Shown here: piece after piece, positions 34,510 through 43,678 of the stretch
Position numbering within the stretch: position 1 is the stretch's first letter
How the letters are laid out: each line of letters starts with the position of its first letter
Assembly (NCBI RefSeq): GCF_019634815.1
Contig: NZ_JAHCAP010000002.1
Coordinates: 124,001-188,000 of the forward strand
Reading direction: 5' to 3'
Origin: Dokdonella sp.
GTDB taxonomy: Bacteria; Pseudomonadota; Gammaproteobacteria; Xanthomonadales; Rhodanobacteraceae
Length of the DNA stretch: 64,000 nucleotides
Position numbers and translations under genes: made by a program
The notes under the pieces: generated by a model
Database searches by the model: none
What the model was told of the DNA's origin: nothing
The model's input: only the letters and a program-made list of their open reading frames with translations

Positions 34510-35442
34510 TCAGGGTTTGATCGAGCGGTCGAGCCAGACGCCCAAACCCTGCGCATTGAGTTCGATGTCGATCGCAAGCAGGTCCTTGATGCGTTCGGGT
34601 GACAGGGCGCAGCCATGCTGCTGTGCGCGTTGGAGATACAACGCAGCCAGAGCGGCACGGATTGCTGCATGCCGCTCGGGGTCGGCAGCGTGGCGCTGCG
34701 CAATCGCCACCATTGCCTCGATTTGTGCGTGCAGTTCATCAGCAAGGCGACGCGGTTGCGCGATGCGACCGAAATGCGTGAGATGCACGGAATCGGGCGA
34801 TAGCGCGAGCATGCGTTCGATCGAGGCATGCATCGCATCGGGCTCGAACTGAACGGGCGAGGTGGTGGGGATGACGAAGGCGCCATTGGCGCTGTCGAGT
34901 TCGCGGTAGGACAGCCCGAAGCTGTCGCCGCTGAAAAACGTGCGGCTGCGTTCGTCCCAGATCGAATGATGATGGCGCGCGTGACCTGGCGTGTCGATGC
35001 AGACCAGCGCGCGTCCGGCCAGGTCGACGGATTGGCCGTCGGTCGCGGCGACGACACGCGCGGCATCAATCGGCAAGAGCTGCCCGTAGCTGCGCTGCAT
35101 CTCGGCCTCGCCATACACCGCTGTCGCGCCGGCAATGAGTTGAGCAGGGTCGATCATGTGGCGCGCGCCGCGCGCATGCACGAGCAGGCGCGCATTGGGC
35201 AAGGCCGCCATCAACTTGCCGGCACCGCCGGCATGATCCAGATGCACGTGGGTGAGGATCAGCCAGTCGACATCGGCGTTGCCCAGGCCAGCCTGCGCGA
35301 GTGCATCGAGCAGGCGCGGCGCCGAATGGTTGGTGCCGCAATCGATGAAGGCGCCGCGTCCGCTTTCGACGACGAGGTAGGCGGCATCGAAGCCCGGGCG
35401 GTGAAAGCCGGTATCGATGGTGTGGATGCCGTGGGCTGTCAT
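34510..35442 (-). CDS. MBL-fold metallohydrolase
   Basis: A 310-residue metallo-beta-lactamase-fold hydrolase. The zinc motif is THVHLDHAGGAG (about residues 64-75), with later ligands in TPGHARHHH and SGDSFGL. The C-terminal third (IERMLALSPDSVHLTHFG...) is a helical extension typical of class B-like, thioester- or phosphodiester-type hydrolases, but the substrate is not readable. It starts 13 bases after the thiolase stop on the same strand, in a row of fatty-acid degradation genes, so an acyl-thioester or lactone substrate is plausible. That is inference from context only. Confidence 0.85.
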   Translation of the reverse strand: MTAHGIHTIDTGFHRPGFDAAYLVVESGRGAFIDCGTNHSAPRLLDALAQAGLGNADVDWLILTHVHLDHAGGAGKLMAALPNARLLVHARGARHMIDPAQLIAGATAVYGEAEMQRSYGQLLPIDAARVVAATDGQSVDLAGRALVCIDTPGHARHHHSIWDERSRTFFSGDSFGLSYRELDSANGAFVIPTTSPVQFEPDAMHASIERMLALSPDSVHLTHFGRIAQPRRLADELHAQIEAMVAIAQRHAADPERHAAIRAALAALYLQRAQQHGCALSPERIKDLLAIDIELNAQGLGVWLDRSIKP

Positions 35443-35455
35443 CGCGCGGCGTCGA

Positions 35456-36652
35456 TCACAGGGCCTCGAAGATGCCGGCAGCGCCCATGCCGGTGCCGAT
35501 GCACATCGTCACCATGCCGTACTTTTGCTTGCGCCGGCGCAGGCCGTGGATCAGGGTCGCCGCACGGATCGCGCCGGTTGCGCCCAGCGGATGACCCAGC
35601 GCGATCGCGCCGCCGAGCGGGTTGACCTTGGCCGGATCGAGGCCGATGTCGTGGATCACGGCCAGCGATTGCGCGGCGAAGGCTTCGTTGAGTTCGATCC
35701 AGTCAAGCTGGTCGCGCTGGATGCCGGTCTGCGCGAGCGCCTTGGGAATCGCCGCGATCGGACCGATGCCCATGATCTGCGGCGGTACGCCGGCCACCGA
35801 GAAACCGACGAAGCGCGCCAGCGGGGTGAGCTGGTAGCGCTTGATCGCGCTTTCGCTGGCGAGCAGCAGGGCGCCTGCACCATCGGACATCTGCGAGGAA
35901 TTGCCCGCAGTGACGCTGCCGCCCATGCGAAACACCGGCTTGAGCTTGGCCAGTCCTTCGAGGCTGCTGTCCTTGCGCGGGCCTTCGTCGTGGCTGATCA
36001 CGCGCGCATCGGTCTGCGTGCCGCGCGTGGCCAGATCCGGGTAGTGGTCGTCGAGCGTGAACGGCGCGATCTCGTCGGCGAATTCACCCGCTGCGGTGGC
36101 CGCGAGTGCCCTTTGGTGTGACGTCAGTGCGAACTGGTCCTGGGCTTCGCGGCTGACCTTCCATTGTTCGGCGACCTTCTCGGCGGTGATGCCCATGCCG
36201 TAGGCGATGTTGAGATGCTCGCTTTCAAACACGATCGGATTCATCGCGATCTTGTGCCCCATCATCGGCACCATGCTCATCGATTCGGTGCCGCCGGCGA
36301 GCATGAGATCGGCTTCGCCCAAGCGGATCCGGTCGGCCGCCATTGCGATCGCCTGCAGGCCCGACGAGCAAAACCTGTTGATCGTGACGGCCGGCACGCT
36401 GTCGGGCAGACCCGCGAGCAGCACGCCGATGCGCGCCACGTTCATGCCTTGCTCGGCCTCGGGCATCGCGCAACCGATCACCGCATCGGTGATCTGCGCC
36501 GGGTCGATGCCCGGCGCCCTGGCCAACACGTGGCGGAGCACGTGGGCGAGCAGGTCGTCGGGGCGGGTGTTGCGAAACACGCCACGCGGCGCCTTTCCGA
36601 CCGGTGTGCGCACGGCGGCGACGATGTAGGCGTCCTGGATCTGTTTGGTCAT
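35456..36652 (-). CDS. fadA: Acetyl-CoA C-acyltransferase (3-ketoacyl-CoA thiolase)
   Basis: Performs thiolytic cleavage of 3-ketoacyl-CoA in beta-oxidation. The 398-residue thiolase has the acyl-accepting Cys in [19 protein letters not shown] (about residue 92), then [11 protein letters not shown], and the C-terminal GHPLGATGA and [10 protein letters not shown] motifs with the catalytic His and Cys. GGAG lies 6 bases before the ATG. It is downstream of the FadN-type gene, 114 bases away, in the same direction; together they make the thiolase and hydratase/dehydrogenase halves of the pathway. The symbol is by function class, not orthology tested. Confidence 0.93.
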   Translation of the reverse strand: MTKQIQDAYIVAAVRTPVGKAPRGVFRNTRPDDLLAHVLRHVLARAPGIDPAQITDAVIGCAMPEAEQGMNVARIGVLLAGLPDSVPAVTINRFCSSGLQAIAMAADRIRLGEADLMLAGGTESMSMVPMMGHKIAMNPIVFESEHLNIAYGMGITAEKVAEQWKVSREAQDQFALTSHQRALAATAAGEFADEIAPFTLDDHYPDLATRGTQTDARVISHDEGPRKDSSLEGLAKLKPVFRMGGSVTAGNSSQMSDGAGALLLASESAIKRYQLTPLARFVGFSVAGVPPQIMGIGPIAAIPKALAQTGIQRDQLDWIELNEAFAAQSLAVIHDIGLDPAKVNPLGGAIALGHPLGATGAIRAATLIHGLRRRKQKYGMVTMCIGTGMGAAGIFEAL

Positions 36653-36670
36653 GACTTGCTCCGGTAAAGC

Positions 36671-36759
36671 GGGAATCGGGAATGGGGAATCGCGTGGGGG
36701 AATTTGGACATCACCGGCGCAAGCGCCCGCTGCCGGTTCACTCGCAGTGCACGATTCCC
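36671..36759. repeat. GGGAATCGGGAATGGGGAATCG short repeat with inverted copy
   Basis: Between the thiolase and FadN-type genes are tandem near-copies of GGGAATCG (36671-36678 and 36685-36692), with an inverted copy CGATTCCC at 36752-36759. Such GGGAATCG arrays are common in intergenic DNA of Xanthomonas relatives, from memory. It may form a weak hairpin in the transcript; function unknown. Confidence 0.45.
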
Positions 36760-36766
36760 ATCGACA

Positions 36767-39142
36767 TCAGTTGCGCAGCGGCTTGCCGGTGGCAAGCGTG
36801 TGCGCGATGCGCTCCTGGGTTCTGGGCATCTGCGCCAGTTCGAAGAAGTGCTTGCGCTCCAGATCGAGCAGCCACTGCTCGTCGACCTGAGCGCCGCGCT
36901 CGATCGCGCCGCCGCACAGCACGTCGCCGATGCGGCTGGCAATGACGTCGTCGTGCTCGGAGATGAAGCGGCCTTCGAGCATGTTGACCAGGGCCATCTT
37001 CAGCGTAGCCAGACCCACATCGCCGGCGACGTTGACCTGATGGGCAGGCAGCGGCGGACGATAGCCGGATTCGGCCATTGCCGTGGCGACCGCCTTGGCC
37101 ACGTGCAGCAGTTCGAAGCCGTTGAAGACGATCACATCGTCGGGACGCAACAGCCCCAGGGCCTTGGCCTCGAAGGCACTGCCCGAGGCCTTCGCCTGCG
37201 CGACGACCTCGAACATGCGCTTGATCTCTGGGAACACGTCGCCATCGGCCGCTCGCTGCGACGCGCGTACCGCGATCTCCTTGAGCCCGCCGCCGGCCGG
37301 GAGCAAACCGACACCGGCCTCGACCAGGCCGATGTAGCTTTCCAGCGCCGCCACCGTGCGCGCGCAGTGCATCTGGAACTCGCAGCCACCGCCGAGCGCG
37401 AGGCCACGGATCGCGGCGACCACCGGCACTTGTGCATATTTGATGCGCAGGCTGGTCTTCTGGAAGTTGGCGATCATCGATTCGAGCTTGGCAATCTGTC
37501 CGGACTGGACGAAACCGAGCATGCCCTTGAGATCGGCGCCGGCAGAAAACGCCTTGTCGCTGTCTTGCCAGATCACCACGGCCTTGAGCTGCTGCTCGGC
37601 GAAGTCGATCGCCTGCTGGATGCCATCGAGCACGGCATCGTTTACGGTGTTCATCTTGGTCTTGAACGAGAGGATGCCGACGCCGTCATTGCCGAGTGAC
37701 CACAGTCGCACGCCCTCGTTTTCCCACAGCGTCTTGCCGCTGTCGAAGCGCTCGCCGAGCAGCGGGTCGGGGAACAGCTGACGCGCGTAGACCGGGTGCG
37801 CCGAACGCGGCAGGTACTGTTCGCGCTGGGGTGACCATGAACCTTCGGCGTGGTGCACGCCATCGACCTTGGCGACCCATTCGGGAAGTGGCGCCTTGCT
37901 CATGGCCTTGCCTGCGGCAATGTCGGCTTCGATCCAGCGTGCGATCTGTGCCCAGCCGGCTGCCTGCCAGGTTTCGAAGGGGCCTTGCTTCCAGCCATAG
38001 CCCCAGCGGATCGCGAAATCGACATCACGCGCCGTTTCGGCAATGGCAGCGAGCTGGCAGGCGCAGTAATGGAACAGATCGCGGAACACCGCCCACAGGA
38101 ACTGCGCCTGCGTGTCGTGCGAATCGTGCAGCTTGGCGAAGCGCTCGGCCGGGTTCTTGAGTGCGAGGATCGCCGCGACTTCGTCGGAAGGCTTGGCGCC
38201 CGAGGCGACATAGTCCTGCTTGGCCAGATCGAGCACGACGATGTCCTTGCCGCGCTTGGTGTAGATGCCGGCGCCGCTCTTCTGGCCGAGTGCGCCCTTG
38301 TCGATCAGGGCAGCGAGCCATGCCGGCGACTGGAAGTGTCCATGCCAGGGGTCGTCGGGCAGGGTATCGGCCATGGTCTTGATCACATGCGCCATGGTGT
38401 CCAGGCCCACCACGTCGGCGGTGCGATAGGTGGCGCTCTTGGGCCGGCCGATGGCTGGGCCGGTGAGGGCATCGGCGAGATCGAAGGGCAGGCCAAACTG
38501 GGCCGTGTGGTGCATGGTGGCGAGGATCGAGAACACGCCGATGCGGTTGCCGATGAAGTTGGGCGTGTCCTTGGCACGCACAACGCCCTTGCCGAGCGTG
38601 GTGGTGAGAAAGCTTTCCAGACCGTCGAGCACGCCGGGGTTGGTTTGGCTGTCGGCGATCAGTTCGACCAGATGCATGTAGCGCGGCGGATTGAAGAAGT
38701 GCACGCCCGCGAAGCGGGCCCGCAATGCGGCTGGCAGGGCCTGGGCGAGTGCTTCGATGTGCAGGCCGGAGGTATTGCTCGCAATCACTGCAGAATCAGA
38801 TAGATGCGGAGCAATCTTGTTGTAAAGATCGAGCTTCCAGTCGAGCCGTTCGGCAATGGCCTCGATGACCAGATCGCAGCCGCGCAGCTGCGCCAGATGC
38901 TCGTCGTAGTTGGCGGGCGTGATCGCGGCGAGTTTGGCCTTGTCGGCCAGCGGTACCGGCGAGAGCTTGCCTAGATGGGCAATCGCCTTGAGGGCGATAC
39001 CGTTTTTGTCACCTTCCTTTGCAGGCAGGTCGAACAGCAAGGTGGGAATGTCGGCATTGGCGAAATGGGCAGCGATCTGCGCACCCATGACGCCGGCGCC
39101 GAGCACGGCGACTTGGCGGATGTTCAAGCGGGGGTTGGTCAT
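36767..39142 (-). CDS. 3-hydroxyacyl-CoA dehydrogenase/enoyl-CoA hydratase fusion (FadN type)
   Basis: A 791-residue beta-oxidation enzyme. It starts with the dehydrogenase: NAD motif VAVLGAGVMGAQIAAHF (about residues 8-25), GVHFFNPPRYMHLVELI and the second helical domain; the crotonase fold follows from about residue 490 with FSAGADLKGMLGFV and ALGGGCEFQMHCA, plus the catalytic Glu region GLVEAGVGLLPAGGG. The order (dehydrogenase first) is the reverse of FadB/FadJ and matches B. subtilis FadN (about 790 residues). It hydrates enoyl-CoA and oxidises the 3-hydroxyacyl-CoA. A GGAG lies 8 bases before the ATG. Upstream, 54 bases away, is the TetR gene. Confidence 0.93.
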   Translation of the reverse strand: MTNPRLNIRQVAVLGAGVMGAQIAAHFANADIPTLLFDLPAKEGDKNGIALKAIAHLGKLSPVPLADKAKLAAITPANYDEHLAQLRGCDLVIEAIAERLDWKLDLYNKIAPHLSDSAVIASNTSGLHIEALAQALPAALRARFAGVHFFNPPRYMHLVELIADSQTNPGVLDGLESFLTTTLGKGVVRAKDTPNFIGNRIGVFSILATMHHTAQFGLPFDLADALTGPAIGRPKSATYRTADVVGLDTMAHVIKTMADTLPDDPWHGHFQSPAWLAALIDKGALGQKSGAGIYTKRGKDIVVLDLAKQDYVASGAKPSDEVAAILALKNPAERFAKLHDSHDTQAQFLWAVFRDLFHYCACQLAAIAETARDVDFAIRWGYGWKQGPFETWQAAGWAQIARWIEADIAAGKAMSKAPLPEWVAKVDGVHHAEGSWSPQREQYLPRSAHPVYARQLFPDPLLGERFDSGKTLWENEGVRLWSLGNDGVGILSFKTKMNTVNDAVLDGIQQAIDFAEQQLKAVVIWQDSDKAFSAGADLKGMLGFVQSGQIAKLESMIANFQKTSLRIKYAQVPVVAAIRGLALGGGCEFQMHCARTVAALESYIGLVEAGVGLLPAGGGLKEIAVRASQRAADGDVFPEIKRMFEVVAQAKASGSAFEAKALGLLRPDDVIVFNGFELLHVAKAVATAMAESGYRPPLPAHQVNVAGDVGLATLKMALVNMLEGRFISEHDDVIASRIGDVLCGGAIERGAQVDEQWLLDLERKHFFELAQMPRTQERIAHTLATGKPLRN

Positions 39143-39196
39143 CGGAAGGGCTCCGGTAGCGATTTGCGGAAAACTCAGGATCGGAAAACGGGGGGC

Positions 39197-39820
39197 TCAG
39201 CCGGGGCTCGGCGGGGCGCGCAGCCCGGCGGCGGCAAAGGTGATGAGGTGGCTGACCGCCTGGCGGCGATGGCTCTCCTCGCTGGTGGCAGCGCGACGCT
39301 TGATGATGCCGAAATCTGCCATCGCATAGGTCACCGCGCCGGCGAGGATGTCCAGGCGCCAATACAGCTCTTCCTTGCCCAGATGCGGCAGCAGGCGCGC
39401 GAAAACCTGGGCGAATTCACGCAGCACGTGGCCGTAGTTGTCGGACAGGAAGCGGCGCAGCCGCTCGTCGTGCTCGGCATAGGCGCGCGCCAGCACGCGC
39501 ACGAAGGCAGCGCCGCCCTGACTGTGCAGCGACTGGTTGAGCGCCGGGCGGATGAAGGCATCGAGCACGGTTTCGAGGTCGGTATTCGCGGCCTTGGCGA
39601 GTGCTGCAAGGCGCTCGCGGTTGAGTTCGTCCAGGCGGCGGCGAAAAACCTCTTCGATGAGTCCGTCCTTGGAACCGAAGTGGTAGTTGACAGCGGCCAG
39701 GTTCACCTTGGCCGTGGCGGTGACTTGGCGCAGCGAAGCGCCCGCAAATCCGTGACGGGCGAACAGCGCTTCGGCGACGCCGAGAATTCGCTCGCGGGTT
39801 GAAAAATTGGTCTGTGCCAT
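39197..39820 (-). CDS. TetR-family regulator (probable fatty-acid degradation repressor)
   Basis: A 207-residue TetR regulator. The N-terminal helix-turn-helix is clear: RERILGVAEALFARHGFAGA, then LRQVTATAKVNLAAVNYHFG and SKDGLIEEVF. The large C-terminal domain should bind an effector; in this setting an acyl-CoA is the obvious guess, as in PsrA and FadR-type TetR proteins. A 16-bp palindromic operator lies over its own start region, so it represses itself, and probably the fadN/thiolase row behind it, which it precedes on the same strand. Confidence 0.92.
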   Translation of the reverse strand: MAQTNFSTRERILGVAEALFARHGFAGASLRQVTATAKVNLAAVNYHFGSKDGLIEEVFRRRLDELNRERLAALAKAANTDLETVLDAFIRPALNQSLHSQGGAAFVRVLARAYAEHDERLRRFLSDNYGHVLREFAQVFARLLPHLGKEELYWRLDILAGAVTYAMADFGIIKRRAATSEESHRRQAVSHLITFAAAGLRAPPSPG

Positions 39821-39841
39821 CGGCGGGCGACTGGATCTGGC

Positions 39842-39857
39842 TCAAACGATCGTTTGA
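39842..39857. promoter_or_regulatory. Palindromic TetR operator
   Basis: TCAAACGATCGTTTGA is a perfect 16-bp palindrome, just downstream of the -10 of the tetR promoter and over the presumed start point. A half-site TCAAACG overlaps the -35 (39883-39889). Similar CAAAC-N4-GTTTG palindromes are bound by PsrA-type fatty-acid regulators. Confidence 0.85.
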
Positions 39858-39886
39858 ATCATAGGCGTGGCCCTGGCGATGGTCAA
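39858..39886 (-). promoter_or_regulatory. tetR promoter
   Basis: On the minus strand -35 TTGACC (39881-39886) and -10 TATGAT (39858-39863) are separated by 17 bp, near consensus. The operator palindrome begins immediately after the -10. Confidence 0.75.
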
Positions 39887-40037
39887 ACGCGAGTCCCGCG
39901 GCGGGCTGCCATCTTGTCGGCAAATTCGCTAGAATCCACCACGATAATGTGGTCTAAGCCTGCGGATTGGCGCAGGTTTGCCCGCTCCGCCCACCCGGGC
40001 GGTCCCCTGACAACCTACCATTCGGAGACACCGGCCC

Positions 40038-40463
40038 ATGGCGCTGGAGCGCACCCTGTCCATCATCAAACCCGATGCCGTTGCCAAGAACGTGATCGGC
40101 GAAATCTATTCCCGCTTCGAGAAGGCCGGCTTGCGCATTGTCGCGGCCAAGATGAAGCAGCTCTCGCGTGCCGATGCCGAAGGCTTCTATGCCGTGCATC
40201 GCGAACGTCCGTTCTTCAAGCCGCTGGTCGATTTCATGATCTCCGGACCGGTGATGATCCAGGCGCTTGAAGGCGAGAACGCGATCGCGAGGAACCGCGA
40301 ACTCATGGGTGCGACCAACCCGAAGGACGCGGCGCCCGGCACGATCCGCGCCGATTTCGCGCAATCGATCGACGCCAATGCGGTGCATGGCTCCGATGGC
40401 GCCGATACGGCAAAAGTCGAAATCGCGTACTTCTTCACCGATTCGGAACTGTGCGCCCGTTAA
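40038..40463 (+). CDS. ndk: Nucleoside diphosphate kinase
   Basis: Balances nucleoside triphosphates by transferring the gamma phosphate through a histidine. The 141-residue protein begins [20 protein letters not shown] and carries the catalytic His in [20 protein letters not shown] (about residue 117). Family length and motifs are complete. A -10-like TAGAAT lies at 39930-39935, giving a leader of roughly 95 bases. rlmN starts 10 bases after its stop, an arrangement conserved in Xanthomonas relatives and many gammaproteobacteria. Confidence 0.98.
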   Translation: MALERTLSIIKPDAVAKNVIGEIYSRFEKAGLRIVAAKMKQLSRADAEGFYAVHRERPFFKPLVDFMISGPVMIQALEGENAIARNRELMGATNPKDAAPGTIRADFAQSIDANAVHGSDGADTAKVEIAYFFTDSELCAR

Positions 40464-40473
40464 GGTCGACATC

Positions 40474-41652
40474 GTGAACCAGTCCGCACTCCCGCCAGCG
40501 ACGACCGACGCCCCGACCGTGGTGCGGCCGGTTGCTGCTGGCGTGGGCGCCAAGGTCAACCTGTTCGAACACGATCGCAACGGGCTGCGCGCACTGTTCG
40601 CGCAGCTCGGCGAGAAGCCATACCGCGCCGATCAGGTGATGAAGTGGATCTACCACCGTCACGTCACCGATTTCGCGCAGATGACCGACATCGGCAAGGC
40701 CTTGCGCGACAAGCTCGATGCAGCCTTCGAGATCGTGCCGCCGAAGGCCTTGTTCGAGAAGCAGGCCAACGATGGCACCTACAAGTGGCTGCTTGGCATG
40801 GATGGTGGCAACGCGATCGAGTCGGTATTCATTCCGGAAACCTCGCGCGGCACCTTGTGCGTGTCTTCGCAGGTGGGCTGCGCGCTCGCCTGCCAGTTCT
40901 GTTCGACCGGAGCGCAGGGTTTCAATCGCAATCTTGCCGCCGCCGAGATCACCGGCCAGGTGTGGGTCGCGGCGCGTCATCTGGGCAACGTACCGCATCA
41001 CCAGCGCAAGCTCACCAATGTGGTGATGATGGGCATGGGTGAGCCGTTGCTCAATTTCGACAATGTCGTCACCGCGATGAACGTGATGCGGGACGATCTC
41101 GGATTCGGCCTCGCCAACAAGCGCGTCACGCTGTCGACCGCAGGTTTGGTGCCGATGATCGACAAACTTGCGCAAGCCAGCGATGTGTCGCTGGCGGTGT
41201 CGCTGCATGCGCCCAATGATGAATTGCGCAGTGAACTGATGCCGATCAACCGCAAGTATCCGATCAAGGACCTGATCGATGCCTGTGTGCGCTACACCCA
41301 ACGCAAGGCGCGCACCACGATCACCTTCGAGTACACCATGCTCAAGGGCATCAATGACCAGCCCGAGCATGCGCGCCAGCTGATCAAGCTGATGCGCAAG
41401 GTTCCTTCGAAAGTCAATCTGATTCCATTCAATCCGTTCTTCGGCACGCGCTTCGAGCGTTCCGAGGAAACCGTGATCCGCGCGTTCCAGAAGATCCTGC
41501 TCGATGCCGATGTGCTCACGATGGTGCGCCGCACCCGCGGCGACGACATCGATGCGGCCTGCGGCCAGCTCAAGGGACAGGTCGTCGATCGCACGCGTCG
41601 CCAGGCCGAGTTCCGACGCAAGCTCGAACAGGGGATTTCGCATGTCGCTTGA
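40474..41652 (+). CDS. rlmN: Dual-specificity RNA methyltransferase RlmN
   Basis: Radical-SAM enzyme that methylates C2 of A2503 in 23S rRNA and A37 of several tRNAs. The cluster-binding Cys triad is in [16 protein letters not shown], with [16 protein letters not shown] and the RlmN finishing segment [19 protein letters not shown] type (here [17 protein letters not shown]). The second catalytic Cys is the one in DAACGQ, and PINRKYP is present. I chose GTG at 40474 (N-terminus [12 protein letters not shown]) because an AAGG precedes it and the upstream frame overlaps ndk. The 392-residue length is usual. The stop overlaps the pilW start by 11 bases. Confidence 0.95.
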   Translation: MNQSALPPATTDAPTVVRPVAAGVGAKVNLFEHDRNGLRALFAQLGEKPYRADQVMKWIYHRHVTDFAQMTDIGKALRDKLDAAFEIVPPKALFEKQANDGTYKWLLGMDGGNAIESVFIPETSRGTLCVSSQVGCALACQFCSTGAQGFNRNLAAAEITGQVWVAARHLGNVPHHQRKLTNVVMMGMGEPLLNFDNVVTAMNVMRDDLGFGLANKRVTLSTAGLVPMIDKLAQASDVSLAVSLHAPNDELRSELMPINRKYPIKDLIDACVRYTQRKARTTITFEYTMLKGINDQPEHARQLIKLMRKVPSKVNLIPFNPFFGTRFERSEETVIRAFQKILLDADVLTMVRRTRGDDIDAACGQLKGQVVDRTRRQAEFRRKLEQGISHVA

Positions 41653-42418
41653 CCGACTCCTGCTCGGCGTATCGATTGCCTTGGCGGCGCTTGCGCTGGG
41701 AGGCTGCGGCAAATCGGGCTCGAGCCCGGTGCGCAAGGAGAGCGCCCAGACGCAGAAGACCGAGGCTGCGCGCATTCACACCGAACTCGGCCAGAAGTAT
41801 CTGCAGCAGGGCAAGGCCGAAGTGGCGCTGGAAAAACTGCAGAAGGCACTGCAGTTCGACCCCGACTATGTCAACGCACATACCGTGATTGCGGTGCTTT
41901 ACGAAAGCATCAACGATCTGCCCAAGGCCGAGGAACACTATCGCCGCGCGGTCGAACTCAAGCCCAAGGGTGGCGCCGAGAACAACAACTACGGCCGTTT
42001 CCTCTGCGAGCGTGGCCGCTATGACGATGCGCAGGCTTATTTCACCAAGGCCCTTGCCGATCCGTTCTACGACACGCCGGCGCTGGCGATGAGCAATGCC
42101 GGCACCTGCCTCGCGCGTGCAGGCAAGACCGATGCGGCCGAGAAAATGCTGCGCGAGGCGCTGGCGCTCAATGGGCACGACGCCTCGGCGCTGCTGGCGA
42201 TGGGCAGCGTGCTCTACGCCAAGGGCGACTACTTCAACGCGCGTGGCTTCCTGCAGCGTTACGAATCGATCGGCGCACCGCAGCCTGCCGCGCTCATGCT
42301 CGGCCGCAATATCGAGTTGCAACTGAAGAATGCAGCGGGCGCGAGCGAGTATTCGCGCAAGCTGATCCGCGATTTTCCCAAGTCGGCGGAAGCGCTATCG
42401 CTCGGCAGCAAGGGCTGA
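41642..42418 (+). CDS. pilW: Type IV pilus biogenesis lipoprotein PilW/PilF
   Basis: TPR lipoprotein that assembles the PilQ secretin in the outer membrane. The 258-residue product has a lipobox in [13 protein letters not shown] (Cys about residue 20), then a run of tetratricopeptide repeats: [58 protein letters not shown] and [15 protein letters not shown]. The rlmN-pilW-rodZ order is shared by many gammaproteobacteria. Overlap with rlmN by 11 bases implies coupling. No pilus structural genes are in the window. Confidence 0.92.
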   Translation: MSLDRLLLGVSIALAALALGGCGKSGSSPVRKESAQTQKTEAARIHTELGQKYLQQGKAEVALEKLQKALQFDPDYVNAHTVIAVLYESINDLPKAEEHYRRAVELKPKGGAENNNYGRFLCERGRYDDAQAYFTKALADPFYDTPALAMSNAGTCLARAGKTDAAEKMLREALALNGHDASALLAMGSVLYAKGDYFNARGFLQRYESIGAPQPAALMLGRNIELQLKNAAGASEYSRKLIRDFPKSAEALSLGSKG

Positions 42419-42574
42419 GCAATGCGCGAAGGCGAGTTTCGATCCATCGAAGCGACTGTGGCGGAGACGGCAAGGGTATGCACACAACCGGCTTCGGCGG
42501 GGGTGCCGAAGCAGACAGAATCATGCAAGGCCGCGGGACACCAGATGGTGCTGCCGCTGCGCGAGGAACACTCT

Positions 42575-43552
42575 GTGACGAGTACCGAGAATTGTCCGAC
42601 CCGGATTGAAACGGCGACGCCGGCTGAAGCCGCTGCCGGCGCGTGTACATTGGGCGCACGCCTGCGCGCTGCGCGCGAGAGTTACGGTTGGAGCGTGGCC
42701 GAAATCGGCGCCGAATTGCATCTCCCGGCGCGCCTGATCGAACGGCTCGAGAATGATGACTACGCCGGTATCAGCGATGCGGTATTCCTGCGCGGCTATC
42801 TGGCCAGCTATGCGCGTCTGGTGAGCGTGCCGATCGAGCAAACCCGCGAAGTGATCGCCGCACATGCCCATGTCGCGCCCTTGGTTGCCACCGGCACGAT
42901 TTCCCGCTCGCGCTATCTGTTCGAACGCTATTCGGCCAGCGCCACTTATCTGGTGCTGACCGCGATCATCGTCGTGCCGGCGGTGTGGCTGGCGACCCAC
43001 GGCGGCTTGCGCAAGGAACTCGCTCGGGTCACGCCGCTGGATCCGCCCGCACGCGTGATGGTGCCGGTGGCGACCACGGCGGGCAGTGGGACAGGCTTGG
43101 ACGCGCATGCAGCGGACACCTCGACGCCGGCAATGGCTGCGGCTGCCGCCGATGCCTCCACACCGAACCTGGCGCCGTCGTCTGTCGGGCAGGCTCCGAT
43201 CGTCGCTTCGATGACGCCGTTTCAGGTCGCCGAACCGCCACGCCCCGCCGAAGCGGAGACCGCCGCGACTGGCGAAGGTGCCCATGTGCTCAAGCTCAGG
43301 ATTGCGCAAGCGAGCTGGGTCGAGGTCCTGACTTCCGATGGCCACAAGCTCGAATACAGCATGTTGCCGGCCGATTCCGAGCATGAATATCGCAGCGACG
43401 GCAGCCTTTTCCTGCGAATCGGCAACGCCCAGGGCGCGCAGGTTGCGGCGGATGGCAAGGCAATCGATCTGGCGCCATTCCGGCGTGGCAATGTCGCGCA
43501 TCTGCAGCTTTTCGGCAGTGGCGAGGCAAGTGCCGCACGCGCCCAGCAATAG
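42575..43552 (+). CDS. rodZ: RodZ-like helix-turn-helix cell-shape protein
   Basis: Bitopic inner-membrane protein that anchors MreB. The N-terminal cytoplasmic HTH is clear: LGARLRAARESYGWSVAEIG, then LHLPARLIERLENDDYAGI and FLRGYLASYARLV; one membrane helix TYLVLTAIIVVPAVWLATHG follows at about residue 115, then a Pro/Ala/Thr linker and a C-terminal DUF4115-type beta domain (ASWVEVLTSDGHKLEYSML). Start is uncertain. I prefer GTG at 42575 because GAGGAA lies 6 bases upstream and the sequence before it is cysteine-rich and not gene-like. The longest frame begins at ATG 42422, 3 bases after pilW; ATG 42545 is a third option. Confidence 0.85.
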   Translation: MTSTENCPTRIETATPAEAAAGACTLGARLRAARESYGWSVAEIGAELHLPARLIERLENDDYAGISDAVFLRGYLASYARLVSVPIEQTREVIAAHAHVAPLVATGTISRSRYLFERYSASATYLVLTAIIVVPAVWLATHGGLRKELARVTPLDPPARVMVPVATTAGSGTGLDAHAADTSTPAMAAAAADASTPNLAPSSVGQAPIVASMTPFQVAEPPRPAEAETAATGEGAHVLKLRIAQASWVEVLTSDGHKLEYSMLPADSEHEYRSDGSLFLRIGNAQGAQVAADGKAIDLAPFRRGNVAHLQLFGSGEASAARAQQ

Positions 43553-43678
43553 CGCCTGAACAGGTGCGCCAGGCAGCCACCTCTGGCGCGCCCGGCCGGC
43601 GTTTCCTGTTAATCTTGGCATCTTTGGCCGCCGCGTCGTTTCGGCGTGTGGTGTCGTGTTCTTCCTGCAGGTGATTTC

